The notes below the pieces were generated by a model, which was given only the letters and a program-made list of their open reading frames with translations, ran no database searches and was not told the DNA's origin. 64,000 nucleotides of DNA, from assembly GCF_000745315.1 (NCBI RefSeq), contig NZ_JQNQ01000001.1, forward strand, positions 2,480,001 to 2,544,000. Direction: 5' to 3'. Below are positions 42,759 to 51,695 of the stretch, in pieces. Position 1 is the stretch's first letter, and every line of letters begins with the position of its first letter. Source of the DNA: Salegentibacter sp. Hel_I_6 (GTDB lineage Bacteria > Bacteroidota > Bacteroidia > Flavobacteriales > Flavobacteriaceae). Position numbers and translations under genes: made by a program.

Positions 42759-44168
42759 TTAGCCGCTTTTTAGTGAGTTATACAAATCGATATACTGTTG
42801 AGCCGAAACATTCCAGGAATGATCAATGCCCATAATATGTTTTCTGGTTTTTTTAAATGCAGGTTTATTATTATAAAATGCTATAGCCCTTTTTAAAGTT
42901 TGAAGAATATCATCTTCTGAAGCTTCCTGGTGTGAAAATCCAAAACCGCCATCTTCAACATCTATAACGGTATCTTTTAAACCGCCAATACTTCGCACAA
43001 CAGGGATGGTTCCGTACCGAAGGGAATATAATTGATTGAGTCCGCAGGGTTCCACGCGGGAAGGCATTAATAAGAAATCTGCACCTGCATAGATGAGGTG
43101 CGAGAGTTTTTCATCATACCCAATAAAAGTGTTGTAAACGCCCTTATGTTTTTTATTTAAAGTTTTTAAGCTCTCTTCTACTTCAGGATTTCCAGAACCT
43201 AAAACGAGAATATTGCATTCTTTTTTTGAAAGCACTTCATCAAAAACTTCCGGTAGTAAATCGGCGCCTTTTTCGTAAACCAGTCTGCCAATAAAGGCGA
43301 ATAATGGTTTTGAGACTGAAAAGCCAAACTCTTTACAAAGCCATTTTTTGTTCGCTGTTTTCCCGGTTTGAATATTTTTTGCTGAATAATTTTTAGTGAT
43401 AAATTCATCGGTTTCAGGATTCCATACCTCGGCGTCAATACCATTTAGAATTCCAACACATTTTTCGTTTTCATGGCTCAATAAACTTTCTAAACCATTC
43501 GCAGCTTGTTGTAATTCCTCCATATAACTTGGAGAAACCGTAGTTACCCGCCAGGCGCATTTAATTCCAGCAGCCAATGGATTTATACTACCATCCCAAT
43601 CCAGTAAACCAATATTTGAAATATCAAAAGCAGGAAGGTAATGTACCTTATCGTGCGCGAACCAGCCCTGGTATTGTGCGTTGTGAATAGTAAGAATAAC
43701 AGGAATTTGATTCAACGATTCATATTTAAAGCACTCCTGCGCCATAAAAGGAATTAATCCTGTATGATGATCGTGACAATGAATTACGGAAGGTTTTGTT
43801 TTTAGGGTCAACATCCAATCTATTACCGCGATTTGAAAAGCGGTAAAACGCGCCGTATCGTCTGCAGAGTATACATAATCCTTAAATAAAAGTTCAGGAA
43901 TATCTACAAACAGAACTTCAATGTCTAAAACCTCCTTTTTTAATTTCAATATACGATACGAGAAATTGTCTTCACCCAGAACCAATTCTGATTCGTAAAC
44001 ACTTTCAAATTTGTGTGCAGCGGTAAATTTATTGTCATAAAATGGCATTACCACCTTAGCGCTAACTCCTGCCTGTTGCTGATATTTTGGTAAAGAACCA
44101 ACCACATCTCCCAGGCCTCCAACTTTTGCAATAGGGTAACATTCAGCGCTTACGTGTATCACGTTCAT
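42759..44168 (-). CDS. glgA: Glycogen synthase (ADP-glucose type, GT5)
   Basis: A 469-residue GT-B glycosyltransferase extending alpha-1,4-glucan from ADP-glucose. The N-terminal KVGGLGDVVGSLPKYQ motif binds the sugar nucleotide; the C-terminal half has FIGRLVYEKGADLLPEVF, MPSRVEPCGLNQLYSLRYGTIPVVRSIGGLKDTV with the catalytic Glu. First gene of the glgA-glgC-glgB-GH31 set on the minus strand. Confidence 0.95.
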   Translation of the reverse strand: MNVIHVSAECYPIAKVGGLGDVVGSLPKYQQQAGVSAKVVMPFYDNKFTAAHKFESVYESELVLGEDNFSYRILKLKKEVLDIEVLFVDIPELLFKDYVYSADDTARFTAFQIAVIDWMLTLKTKPSVIHCHDHHTGLIPFMAQECFKYESLNQIPVILTIHNAQYQGWFAHDKVHYLPAFDISNIGLLDWDGSINPLAAGIKCAWRVTTVSPSYMEELQQAANGLESLLSHENEKCVGILNGIDAEVWNPETDEFITKNYSAKNIQTGKTANKKWLCKEFGFSVSKPLFAFIGRLVYEKGADLLPEVFDEVLSKKECNILVLGSGNPEVEESLKTLNKKHKGVYNTFIGYDEKLSHLIYAGADFLLMPSRVEPCGLNQLYSLRYGTIPVVRSIGGLKDTVIDVEDGGFGFSHQEASEDDILQTLKRAIAFYNNKPAFKKTRKHIMGIDHSWNVSAQQYIDLYNSLKSG

Positions 44169-44491
44169 ATTGAAATTTTTTGAAAAAAAATATAGAGTTA
44201 ATCAGGTTGTTTCTAACGATTATAAGATCAGGAATTTTGATGGTCTCAAAAATTCAGACCCTGTTTATCGTCAAATCCCTATAAATTTAATAAAATAATG
44301 GAAGAAGTTAACTATTCAAGGTAATAATCAGGGTTTAAAAAATGAATCAAATCCAGATTGTAAAAAATCTGAGCGTATTTACTTCTTAATCCCTTCTCCC
44401 TAAATTCCCATAAGTGGTTTAAAATTGTAAATTTGCAGCCAATAATGTGGAGCCGCTTTGCGCGTAATCAGCAGCTAAGAAAAATAGAACA
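44169..44491. other. glgA-leuS divergent intergenic region
   Basis: Gene-free for 323 bases. It holds a weak hairpin (GGTCT/AGACC, 44242-44260) and a leuS -7 box TAAATTTG at 44428-44435, without a TTTG at the -33 position. No T-box motif, open frame or tRNA is visible. Confidence 0.55.
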
Positions 44492-47476
44492 ATGAGTTAC
44501 AACTTTAACGATATTGAAGACAAATGGCAAAGATACTGGGCGAAAAACCAAACTTTTCGCGCCAGCAATTCTTCCGATAAACCGAAATTTTATGTTTTGG
44601 ATATGTTTCCATATCCTTCAGGTGCCGGCCTTCACGTTGGGCACCCGCTAGGTTATATTGCCAGCGATATTTATGCGCGCTACAAACGCCATACAGGGCA
44701 TAATGTGTTGCATCCGCAAGGTTACGATAGTTTCGGCCTACCTGCCGAGCAATATGCCATTCAAACCGGGCAGCATCCGGCGCTTACCACAGCTAAGAAT
44801 ATTAAAAGATATCGGGAGCAGCTCGATAAAATCGGCTTTTCTTTCGATTGGAGCAGGGAGGTTCGCACCAGTGATCCCGAATATTATAAATGGACGCAGT
44901 GGATCTTTATTCAACTTTTTGATAGTTGGTATGATTTGGAAGCTGATAAATCAAAAGATATTTCAGAGCTTGAAGAAATTTTTGCTTCAGAAGGGAATTC
45001 TCGTTTAAATGCCGCCTGTGATGATGAGGTTCAGGAATTTTCAGCTGATGCCTGGAATACTTTTTCTTCGGAAGAAAAACAACAAATATTATTAAAATAC
45101 CGACTTACCTATTTAGCTGAAACCGAAGTAAACTGGTGCCCGCAACTGGGGACCGTTTTAGCTAACGACGAGATTGTTAATGGCGTTTCAGAACGTGGCG
45201 GCTATCCCGTAGTTCGTAAAAAAATGACGCAATGGAGTATGCGAATTTCAGCATTTTCAGAACGTTTATTACAAGGTTTAGATCAACTGGATTGGACTGA
45301 AAGTTTAAAGGAAAGTCAGCGTAATTGGATCGGGAAATCGGTTGGGGCACACGTAGATTTTAATGTTCAGGATTCTGATGATAAAATTGGAGTTTTTACC
45401 ACCAGGCCCGATACTATTTTTGGAGTGACTTTTATGACTTTGGCTCCGGAACACGAACTGGTTAAAAAGATAACCACGCCTCAGCAAAAAGAAGAAATTG
45501 AAGCCTATGTTGCCGCCAGTGCAAAACGCAGCGAGCGCGAACGTATGGCCGATGTAAAAAGTATTACCGGGGTGTTTACCGGCGCTTATGCCGAGCATCC
45601 TTTTACCGGTGAGTCAATACCTATTTGGATTGGCGATTATGTACTTGCGGGTTATGGAACCGGTGCCGTAATGGCTGTGCCTTGTGGCGACCAGCGGGAT
45701 TATGATTTTGCCAGACATTTTAATATTCCGATTAAAAATATCTTTGAAAATGCCAATATTTCTGAGGCTGCTTTCTCCGGAAAAGAAGGAACGGTAATCG
45801 CAAATTCCGATTTCCTTAGCGGACTCGAATATAAGGAAGCACTTCAAAAAGTGATTTTAGAATTGGAAAAAACCGGTCACGGTTACGGAAAAACCAATTA
45901 TAGATTGCGCGATGCGGTTTTTAGCCGTCAGCGTTATTGGGGTGAACCCTTCCCGGTGTATTACGTAAAGGGAATGCCGCAAATGATAGATGTGCAACAT
46001 TTGCCTTTGCATCTTCCTGAAGTTGAAAAATACCTACCCACAGAAACCGGCGAACCACCTTTAGGAAATGCTGCCGATTGGGCCTGGGATACCGAAAAAA
46101 ATGAAGTTGTTTCTAATGATAAAATCGACGACAAAACTGTTTTTTCTCTTGAATTGAATACGATGCCTGGTTGGGCGGGAAGCTCCTGGTACCTATTCCG
46201 CTATATGGATGCCGGAAATACTGAGGAATTCGTTTCTTCAGCAGCTCAAAACTACTGGGAAAATGTAGATCTATATATAGGTGGAAGCGAACACGCCACC
46301 GGTCATCTATTATATTCCCGTTTCTGGACAAAATTTCTTCACGATCGCGGACAGCTTTCGGTAGAAGAACCTTTTAAAAAGTTGATCAACCAGGGAATGA
46401 TTTTGGGGCAGAGTGCAATAATTTACAGGGCAAGTATAAGAACATTTTGGGAGCAGGAAACTGCTGAAGATATATCAGAATATTTGAATAAACATTTAAT
46501 TTTTATTTCTTACGATGAGTACATTGCTGCTCGAGAGTTGGGTGAGACTAACTTATTAAAAAAAGCTACTGAAGATCTCAAAAATAAATTAACTGATAAA
46601 TTTAAAGTAGAATTAAAATCCTTTAGAATTGATTTTGCGAACGCTGTTCCATTAAGAGTTGACGTGAACTTGATAAATACTTCTGATGAGTTAGATATTG
46701 CTGGTTTCCGGAATCATGCTCTTTATAGAGATTATAAGGAATCTTTTTTTATAACCAGTGAATCTGGAAAATTTTTAGTACAAAGAGAAGTCGAAAAAAT
46801 GTCGAAATCTAAATACAACGTGGTAAACCCCGATGATATTTGTGAAGATTACGGCGCTGATACGTTGAGAATGTACGAGATGTTCCTTGGGCCACTTGAA
46901 CAGGCAAAACCATGGAATACAGCAGGAATTACAGGAGTGCATAACTTTCTTAAGAAGCTTTGGAAATTGTATCACAACGGCGAGCAATTTGAAGTTTCCG
47001 AAGAAAAAGCTTCAGCCGATTCCTTAAAAAGTCTGCATAAAACCATTAAAAAGGTTACTGAAGATATCGAGGAATTTAGTTTTAATACTTCGGTTTCCAC
47101 GTTTATGATTTGTGTGAATGAGCTTTCTGCACAAAAATGCAATAGCAGGGAAGTTCTTGAACCTCTTGTTATTTTATTAGCACCTTACGCGCCTCATATT
47201 TCAGAAGAACTTTGGAATAAATTAGGGCATTCAGAATCTGTAGTAACCGCTGAATATCCGGTTTTTGAAGAAAAATACCTGGTAGAAAGCACCAAAAATT
47301 ATCCAATTTCCTTCAATGGGAAAATGCGATTTACAATGGAATTACCACTGGATATGCCTAAAGATGAAATCGAAAAAACCGTTATGGCAGATGAACGAAC
47401 TCAAAAACAATTAGATGGTCGCTCACCTAAAAAAGTGATTGTAGTGCCGGGAAAAATTGTAAATATTGTGGGATAA
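44492..47476 (+). CDS. leuS: Leucyl-tRNA synthetase with enlarged insertion near KMSKS
   Basis: A 994-residue class Ia synthetase. The HIGH-type motif is HVGH (48-51) in FPYPSGAGLHVGHPLGY; the editing domain includes TTRPDTIFGVTFMTLAPEH and GYGTGAVMAVPCGDQRDYDFA; KMSKS is near residue 769. Odd: after MILGQSAIIYR (about residue 645) a segment of roughly 60 residues (FWEQETAEDISEYLNK ... LTDKFKVELKSFRIDF) lies before the conserved RVDVNLINTSDELDI stretch; I recall this region as much shorter in other Flavobacteriia. It is locally AT-rich. Motifs on both sides are intact and the frame is open, so the enzyme is presumably active. Confidence 0.95.
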   Translation: MSYNFNDIEDKWQRYWAKNQTFRASNSSDKPKFYVLDMFPYPSGAGLHVGHPLGYIASDIYARYKRHTGHNVLHPQGYDSFGLPAEQYAIQTGQHPALTTAKNIKRYREQLDKIGFSFDWSREVRTSDPEYYKWTQWIFIQLFDSWYDLEADKSKDISELEEIFASEGNSRLNAACDDEVQEFSADAWNTFSSEEKQQILLKYRLTYLAETEVNWCPQLGTVLANDEIVNGVSERGGYPVVRKKMTQWSMRISAFSERLLQGLDQLDWTESLKESQRNWIGKSVGAHVDFNVQDSDDKIGVFTTRPDTIFGVTFMTLAPEHELVKKITTPQQKEEIEAYVAASAKRSERERMADVKSITGVFTGAYAEHPFTGESIPIWIGDYVLAGYGTGAVMAVPCGDQRDYDFARHFNIPIKNIFENANISEAAFSGKEGTVIANSDFLSGLEYKEALQKVILELEKTGHGYGKTNYRLRDAVFSRQRYWGEPFPVYYVKGMPQMIDVQHLPLHLPEVEKYLPTETGEPPLGNAADWAWDTEKNEVVSNDKIDDKTVFSLELNTMPGWAGSSWYLFRYMDAGNTEEFVSSAAQNYWENVDLYIGGSEHATGHLLYSRFWTKFLHDRGQLSVEEPFKKLINQGMILGQSAIIYRASIRTFWEQETAEDISEYLNKHLIFISYDEYIAARELGETNLLKKATEDLKNKLTDKFKVELKSFRIDFANAVPLRVDVNLINTSDELDIAGFRNHALYRDYKESFFITSESGKFLVQREVEKMSKSKYNVVNPDDICEDYGADTLRMYEMFLGPLEQAKPWNTAGITGVHNFLKKLWKLYHNGEQFEVSEEKASADSLKSLHKTIKKVTEDIEEFSFNTSVSTFMICVNELSAQKCNSREVLEPLVILLAPYAPHISEELWNKLGHSESVVTAEYPVFEEKYLVESTKNYPISFNGKMRFTMELPLDMPKDEIEKTVMADERTQKQLDGRSPKKVIVVPGKIVNIVG

Positions 47477-47510
47477 TATCGATTTGAAGATTTATTTATT
47501 TAAAAATTTG

Positions 47511-47546
47511 AAAAAATCCGTTTCCTTATTGGGGAACGGATTTTTA
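47511..47546 (+). terminator. Terminator of leuS
   Basis: AAAAATCCGTTTCC pairs with GGAACGGATTTTT (one bulge), then T-rich sequence, 35 bases after the leuS stop. The rest of the 287-base gap up to ald shows no gene. Confidence 0.85.
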
Positions 47547-47763
47547 ATTTCGGAAAAGCTTCATTTTTACGAAAAGCATAATTCGAAAGATAGATTTAAT
47601 CACCTCACCCCCTTTAAAAATAAAAATAAATCCATTAAAATATATTTTTGTTATAAATACCCCCTATTTTTTGAGCGCCCTAATCAATTAATTCAATATA
47701 TTTAAAACACACCCCTTAATTTGTAAATAAATTGAATTATTTTCGTTGCAAAATATTCGACTT

Positions 47764-48864
47764 ATGATAATTGGTGTCCCAAAAGAAATTAAGAACAACG
47801 AAAGCCGAGTGGGGATGACCCCGGCTGGTGTTTTAGAACTAACCAAAAGCGGTAATACAGTATATGTGCAAACCACGGCCGGGGAAGGCAGCGGATTTTT
47901 AGATGATGATTACGAATTAGCCGGTGCAGAAATTCTTGGTTCCATAGAAGCGGTTTATTCGGCTGCAGAAATGATCGTAAAAGTAAAGGAGCCTATTGAA
48001 GAGGAGTATTCGCTGGTAAAGAAGGACCAGGTGGTGTTTACCTATTTCCATTTTGCATCCAATCAAAAACTTACCGAGGCGATGATGCAGAGTGGTTCGG
48101 TTTGTATTGCTTATGAAACGGTGGAAGATGCTTCAGGTACATTGCCATTGCTTACGCCAATGTCTGAAGTAGCCGGGAGAATGGCAATTCAGCAAGGAGC
48201 CAAGTATCTTGAAAAACCGGTAAAAGGGAAAGGACTTTTGTTAGGGGGAGTTCCCGGGGTAAGACCAGGGAAAGTTCTGGTTTTGGGAGCTGGAGTTGTA
48301 GGTATACAGGCTGCGAAAATGGCGGCTGGATTAGGATCCCAGGTTACTATTATGGATATTAATATGAATCGTTTGCGCTACGTAAACGATGTTATGCCTA
48401 GCCATGTGGTAACCGAATTTTCTAATGAATTCAATATAAGAAAGCATATTAAAACCCACGATCTTATAATCGGCGGAGTATTGATTGCCGGTGCAAAAGC
48501 ACCAAAACTCATTACGCGCGATATGCTAAAGGACATGCAAAAAGGCAGTGTAATTGTTGATGTTGCTGTAGACCAGGGCGGATGTATAGAAACTACAAGG
48601 CCAACAACCCATGAAGATCCTGTTTATATAATAGATGATGTTGTGCACTACTGCGTGGCTAATATGCCGGGTGCAGTACCACACACTTCTACACTTGCGC
48701 TTACCAATGTTACGCTTCCTTATGTTTTAAAATTGGCTAAACTAGGTTGGGAGAAAGCCTGTGCCGAGGATGCTGATCTGGAAAAAGGCTTAAATATTAT
48801 TAACGGTAAAGTGGTTTACCAGCCCATCGCTGAAGCTTTTGGTTGGGAAGAAATGATGGCGTAG
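47764..48864 (+). CDS. ald: Alanine dehydrogenase
   Basis: 366 residues; ATG 47764 gives the conserved MIIGVPKEIKNNESRVGMTP opening, so the upstream in-frame TTG at 47746 is not used. Lys in KVKEPIEEEY and His in YFHFASNQ match the pyruvate-binding/catalytic residues. The NAD domain starts at VLVLGAGVVGIQAAKMAAGLG and the C-terminal IDDVVHYCVANMPGAVPHTSTLALTN is diagnostic. It reversibly converts L-alanine and NAD to pyruvate, ammonium and NADH. Single gene between a terminator and the family A repeat cluster. Confidence 0.95.
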   Translation: MIIGVPKEIKNNESRVGMTPAGVLELTKSGNTVYVQTTAGEGSGFLDDDYELAGAEILGSIEAVYSAAEMIVKVKEPIEEEYSLVKKDQVVFTYFHFASNQKLTEAMMQSGSVCIAYETVEDASGTLPLLTPMSEVAGRMAIQQGAKYLEKPVKGKGLLLGGVPGVRPGKVLVLGAGVVGIQAAKMAAGLGSQVTIMDINMNRLRYVNDVMPSHVVTEFSNEFNIRKHIKTHDLIIGGVLIAGAKAPKLITRDMLKDMQKGSVIVDVAVDQGGCIETTRPTTHEDPVYIIDDVVHYCVANMPGAVPHTSTLALTNVTLPYVLKLAKLGWEKACAEDADLEKGLNIINGKVVYQPIAEAFGWEEMMA

Positions 48865-48886
48865 TTTTTCTAAAGGAATAAAATAC

Positions 48887-49043
48887 CGTCATTGCGATGG
48901 AGGAACGACTGAAGCAATCTGTTGGTGAAAAAAACGGATTTTATTCCACAGATTGCCGGGTCAGGCTATCGCCTTCCTGGCAATGACCAACACTTTAACC
49001 GTCATTGCGAGGCTGCTTCTTTTTAACAGCTGAAGCAATCTCA
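48887..49043. repeat. Family A palindromic repeats upstream of the GIY-YIG gene
   Basis: One complete imperfect palindrome (48887-48987: CGTCATTGCGATGG ... GAAGCAATCT ... AGATTGCCGGG ... CTGGCAATGAC), followed by a left half (49000-49043: CGTCATTGCGAGG ... GCTGAAGCAATCTC). The second unit's CGTCATTGCGA core is the same as the one at 49587. Confidence 0.9.
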
Positions 49044-49082
49044 ACCAGAAACGCGTAAATCCCCTTATTTTTAATATTAGTA

Positions 49083-49394
49083 TTGAATTATAAATTTAGG
49101 AATGAAAAATCCTGGGTGTATATTCTTACTAATAGAAACAATACCGTTCTTTATACTGGAGTTACTTCCAATCTTCAGAAAAGGATTTATGAACATAAAA
49201 TTAAAATTTATGAAGGATTCGCAGCGAAGTATAATTGTGATAAACTGGTTTATGTTCAGGAATTTACTGAAATAAATCAGGCAATTGAATATGAAAAGAA
49301 AATCAAAGGAGGAAATAGGGCGAGAAAGGAAAAACTTATAAATAATCAGAATCCAGATTGGAATGATCTTTCTGAAGATATGATTTTAGGCTAA
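49083..49394 (+). CDS. Stand-alone GIY-YIG domain nuclease embedded in repeats
   Basis: A 103-residue single-domain GIY-YIG protein. The family core is readable: WVYILTNRNNTVLYTGVTSNLQKRIYEHK with the two strand motifs (VYI, YTG, the second a variant of YIG) and catalytic Arg34, and AIEYEKKIKGG with catalytic Glu71. No ATG fits; TTG at 49083 is the most upstream plausible start (a stop lies just upstream at 49056). Such small proteins are often annotated as excinuclease-like or UPF0213. It is bracketed on both sides by family A palindromes within less than 100 bases, and no other gene is nearby; a role in repeat maintenance or mobility is a hypothesis. Confidence 0.85.
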   Translation: MNYKFRNEKSWVYILTNRNNTVLYTGVTSNLQKRIYEHKIKIYEGFAAKYNCDKLVYVQEFTEINQAIEYEKKIKGGNRARKEKLINNQNPDWNDLSEDMILG

Positions 49395-49402
49395 CCCAAA
49401 AT

Positions 49403-49806
49403 AAGATTCCCGGGCTCCTTCGTCGCTCGCTGACAGTGAAGAAATTATGTGAGATGTCATTACGATGCTGCTTTTTTGCAGCTGAAGCAATTTCATAGTA
49501 GGGAAATCTTATTAAAGAAGATTCGGAAAACTAATAATAGATTGCCATGCTCCTCGGTCGCTCGCAAGGACGAGGAACAATTTAACCGTCATTGCGAAGC
49601 CATTTTTTATGGCTGAAGCAATCTCTTCTTTGGAAATTTAACTAAAGAAATTTGGGAAAGCAATAACAGATTGCCGCGTCACAATTCTCATATTGTCGAT
49701 TTGTTTCTCGCAATGACGCTACAATTGAAAAGAATAAATAGTGATATGAGAAATTTTGAAAAAAAAGAGATTGCCACGTCAGGCTATCGCCTTTCTCGCA
49801 ATGACG
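49403..49806. repeat. Family A palindromic repeats downstream of the GIY-YIG gene
   Basis: A degenerate fragment (49403-49440), a diverged full unit (about 49455-49575, GTCATTACGATGCTGC ... GCTGAAGCAATTT ... AGATTGCC ... CTCGCAAGGACG), a good full unit (49587-49718, ending CTCGCAATGACG) and a right half (49768-49806, AGATTGCC ... TCTCGCAATGACG). Unit interiors differ in length and sequence while the arms stay conserved. Immediately after it, 49811-49845 shows a CAACTGAAAACTGCCAACT simple-repeat stretch. Confidence 0.9.
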
Positions 49807-49841
49807 TTTAAAACAACTGAAAACTGCCAACTAAAAAACTG

Positions 49842-50369
49842 CTAACTAAGATACAATTCCACCAAACCTTCCGGAGTAGTTAGATAGATAGTCTTGTTTT
49901 CCTTATCTATCTTCTCAATAAACTCATCGTTCATAGGGATAAGGATCTGTTTTTCGCCGTGTTGAATTTCGAATAGTGCTTGCGCGGTAGAATCGTTTAT
50001 AGAAGTGATCTTGCCAATATTGCCGTGAGTGGAGTCTATTACATCAAAACCAATAATTTCGTGAAAGTAAAATTGGTCTTCTTCCAGATCTGGAAGCATG
50101 GTGAGTGGAAGATAGGTGAGAGCGCCAATAAGATCTTCAGCGTCCTGCTCGGTTTCAATATCCTCAAATTTAACGCGAAGTAAAGTGCTTTTTTGCAGGT
50201 TACTCCTTTCAATAAAAAATGGAACCAGGTTCTCATTATATTCAATGAGCACTGATTCCATTTCTAAATACATTTCGGGCACATCGGTGTCTAATTTAAT
50301 AAGCACCTCGCCCTTAAAGCTAAATTTACCAACGATCTTTCCTAAAAAGAAACATTCACCTTTAGTCAT
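49842..50369 (-). CDS. rimM: Ribosome maturation factor RimM
   Basis: A 175-residue 16S rRNA-processing factor for the 30S head. The N-terminal domain starts CFFLGKIVGKFSFKGEVLIKLDTD; the C-terminal PRC-barrel includes FYFHEIIGFDVIDSTHGNIGKITSINDSTAQALFEI and ILIPMNDEFIEKID. It follows rpsP by 14 bases, the usual partner gene. Confidence 0.93.
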   Translation of the reverse strand: MTKGECFFLGKIVGKFSFKGEVLIKLDTDVPEMYLEMESVLIEYNENLVPFFIERSNLQKSTLLRVKFEDIETEQDAEDLIGALTYLPLTMLPDLEEDQFYFHEIIGFDVIDSTHGNIGKITSINDSTAQALFEIQHGEKQILIPMNDEFIEKIDKENKTIYLTTPEGLVELYLS

Positions 50370-50383
50370 CGCCAGTTAAGGTT

Positions 50384-50962
50384 TTAGCCTTTTTTTTCTT
50401 CAGTTTTTGCTTCTTCGGCAGTCTCTTGATCAACTTCCTTTTCTGCATTTGCTTCAGGTTCACCTTCTTCGGTTACTGCAGCACCTTCAGCTTCAGCAGC
50501 AGCTGCCCCTTCGGCTTCTTTTGCTTCAGCTTCACGCTTAGCATTAACCTCTTTTTCAGCATCAAGAGCTTTCTTTCTAGCTTCTTGTTCTTCTTTACTA
50601 AGGTTGTCTTTTTTGGCAGTTATTTTAGCTTCTTTTTCTTCCAACCAGGCTTCGAATTTCTTCTCAGCTTCTTCTTCAGTTAAAGCACCTTTTTTAACGC
50701 CACCTGCAAGGTGTCTCTTAAGTAAAACTCCTTTGTAAGAAAGGATAGCACGAGCCGTATCTGTTGGCTGCGCACCATTTTCTAACCATTTTACCGCTCC
50801 GTCTACATCTAATTCAATAGTTGCTGGATTGGTGTTTGGATTGTAGATTCCTAATTTGTCTAAGAATTTACCATCTCTTTTTGAGCGCGCGTCTGCGGCT
50901 ACGATCCAGAAAAAAGGTTTTCCTTTTTTACCGTGTCTTTGTAATCTTAATTTAACTGGCAT
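50384..50962 (-). CDS. rpsP: 30S ribosomal protein S16 with long acidic/Ala-rich tail
   Basis: 192 residues, about twice the usual 80-90. The core (MPVKLRLQRHGKKGKPFFWIVAADARSKRDGKFLDKLGIYNP, split motif) ends near residue 90; the tail is helical, Ala/Glu/Lys-rich (EEEAEKKFEAWLEEKEAK ... EAKTEEKKG). The first residues are typical S16. It has its own promoter and leader hairpin, and leads to rimM. Confidence 0.95.
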   Translation of the reverse strand: MPVKLRLQRHGKKGKPFFWIVAADARSKRDGKFLDKLGIYNPNTNPATIELDVDGAVKWLENGAQPTDTARAILSYKGVLLKRHLAGGVKKGALTEEEAEKKFEAWLEEKEAKITAKKDNLSKEEQEARKKALDAEKEVNAKREAEAKEAEGAAAAEAEGAAVTEEGEPEANAEKEVDQETAEEAKTEEKKG

Positions 50963-50976
50963 AAAAATTAAATTGT

Positions 50977-51037
50977 GGGGTTCCCGACCCCGGTTATTAA
51001 TAAGGCTGCAAAGATACTACATTTTTCTAATTCACAA
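50977..51037 (-). promoter_or_regulatory. rpsP promoter and hairpin leader
   Basis: On the minus strand: TTG (51037-51035), 18 bases, TATCTTTG (51016-51009); transcription should begin near 51002. The leader can fold a GGGGT/ACCCC stem (read on the minus strand) with a 5-base loop at 50991-50977, 15 bases upstream of the start codon, where it would mask the ribosome-binding region. S16 autoregulation is a plausible role. Confidence 0.7.
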
Positions 51038-51224
51038 GAAGTTGGCTTTAAATATATTTGAAGCCTTTAGATTGATGTGATATGAGGTAATTAGGAAGTT
51101 TTTTGGTTAAAAAACTACTGAGCTGTTAAAAGCAGTTAATTAGTGCTAAACCCTGTTAAACAGGTTGTTGCTGTGGGTTATGCGTTTTATCTTTATGATA
51201 GAAAATATTACAAAAATTAATCAA

Positions 51225-51671
51225 ATGAGTTATTCTGAAAAGGTCTCTAAGAGACTAAATATGTTGCTTGAAAAGAATTATGATGCCGAGAAAGGATATA
51301 AATATGCTGCTGAAAATGCTCAGGATCCGCAGTTAAGGGCATTTTTTTCTGAGCGGGCTCAGGAACGATACGATTTTGGCCACGAGCTTAAAACTGAAAT
51401 CCGCAATTTTGGGGAAAATCCCGATAAAGGTTCCAGTTTAGCCGGTGATGCCCATCGTACGTGGATGAACCTTAAAACCAGCCTTTCTTCAAATAAAGAT
51501 GAGGCTGCTTTAGAGGAAGCAGTTAGGGGTGAAAAAGTGGCGGCAGATGAATATGAAGAGGTTCTAAAAGATCCTGAAATTCCGCCTTCCACGGCTAATA
51601 TTTTGATGAAGCAAAAAAATCAAATTGTAGCCTCGTTGAATAAATTGAAAAGTTTAGAGCTTAAAGCCTAA
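51225..51671 (+). CDS. DUF2383/PA2169-family four-helix-bundle protein, first copy
   Basis: About 148 residues with ATG 51225 (MSYSEKVSKRLNMLLEKNYD); an upstream start at 51165 would add a non-conserved 20 residues. The ferritin-like helical bundle is readable: NAQDPQLRAFFSERAQERYDFGHEL, SSLAGDAHRTWMNLKTSLSS and the regular EEAVRGEKVAADEYEEVLKD. Such proteins are often linked to stress or stationary phase. A second copy follows in tandem. Confidence 0.85.
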   Translation: MSYSEKVSKRLNMLLEKNYDAEKGYKYAAENAQDPQLRAFFSERAQERYDFGHELKTEIRNFGENPDKGSSLAGDAHRTWMNLKTSLSSNKDEAALEEAVRGEKVAADEYEEVLKDPEIPPSTANILMKQKNQIVASLNKLKSLELKA

Positions 51672-51695
51672 TCTTTCTTTAAAACCAATCTAATT

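Noticed and set aside
44169..44491. T-box leader for leuS
   Set aside because: No T-box antiterminator sequence or specifier-loop arrangement is visible, and the leader from the -7 box is under 60 bases.
47466..47705. 79-codon plus-strand frame after leuS
   Set aside because: It runs through the leuS terminator hairpin, has low-complexity Lys/Phe/Asn content and no recognisable start signal.
48887..49806. CRISPR array
   Set aside because: The units are imperfect palindromes with variable length and no regularly spaced unique spacers; no cas genes nearby.
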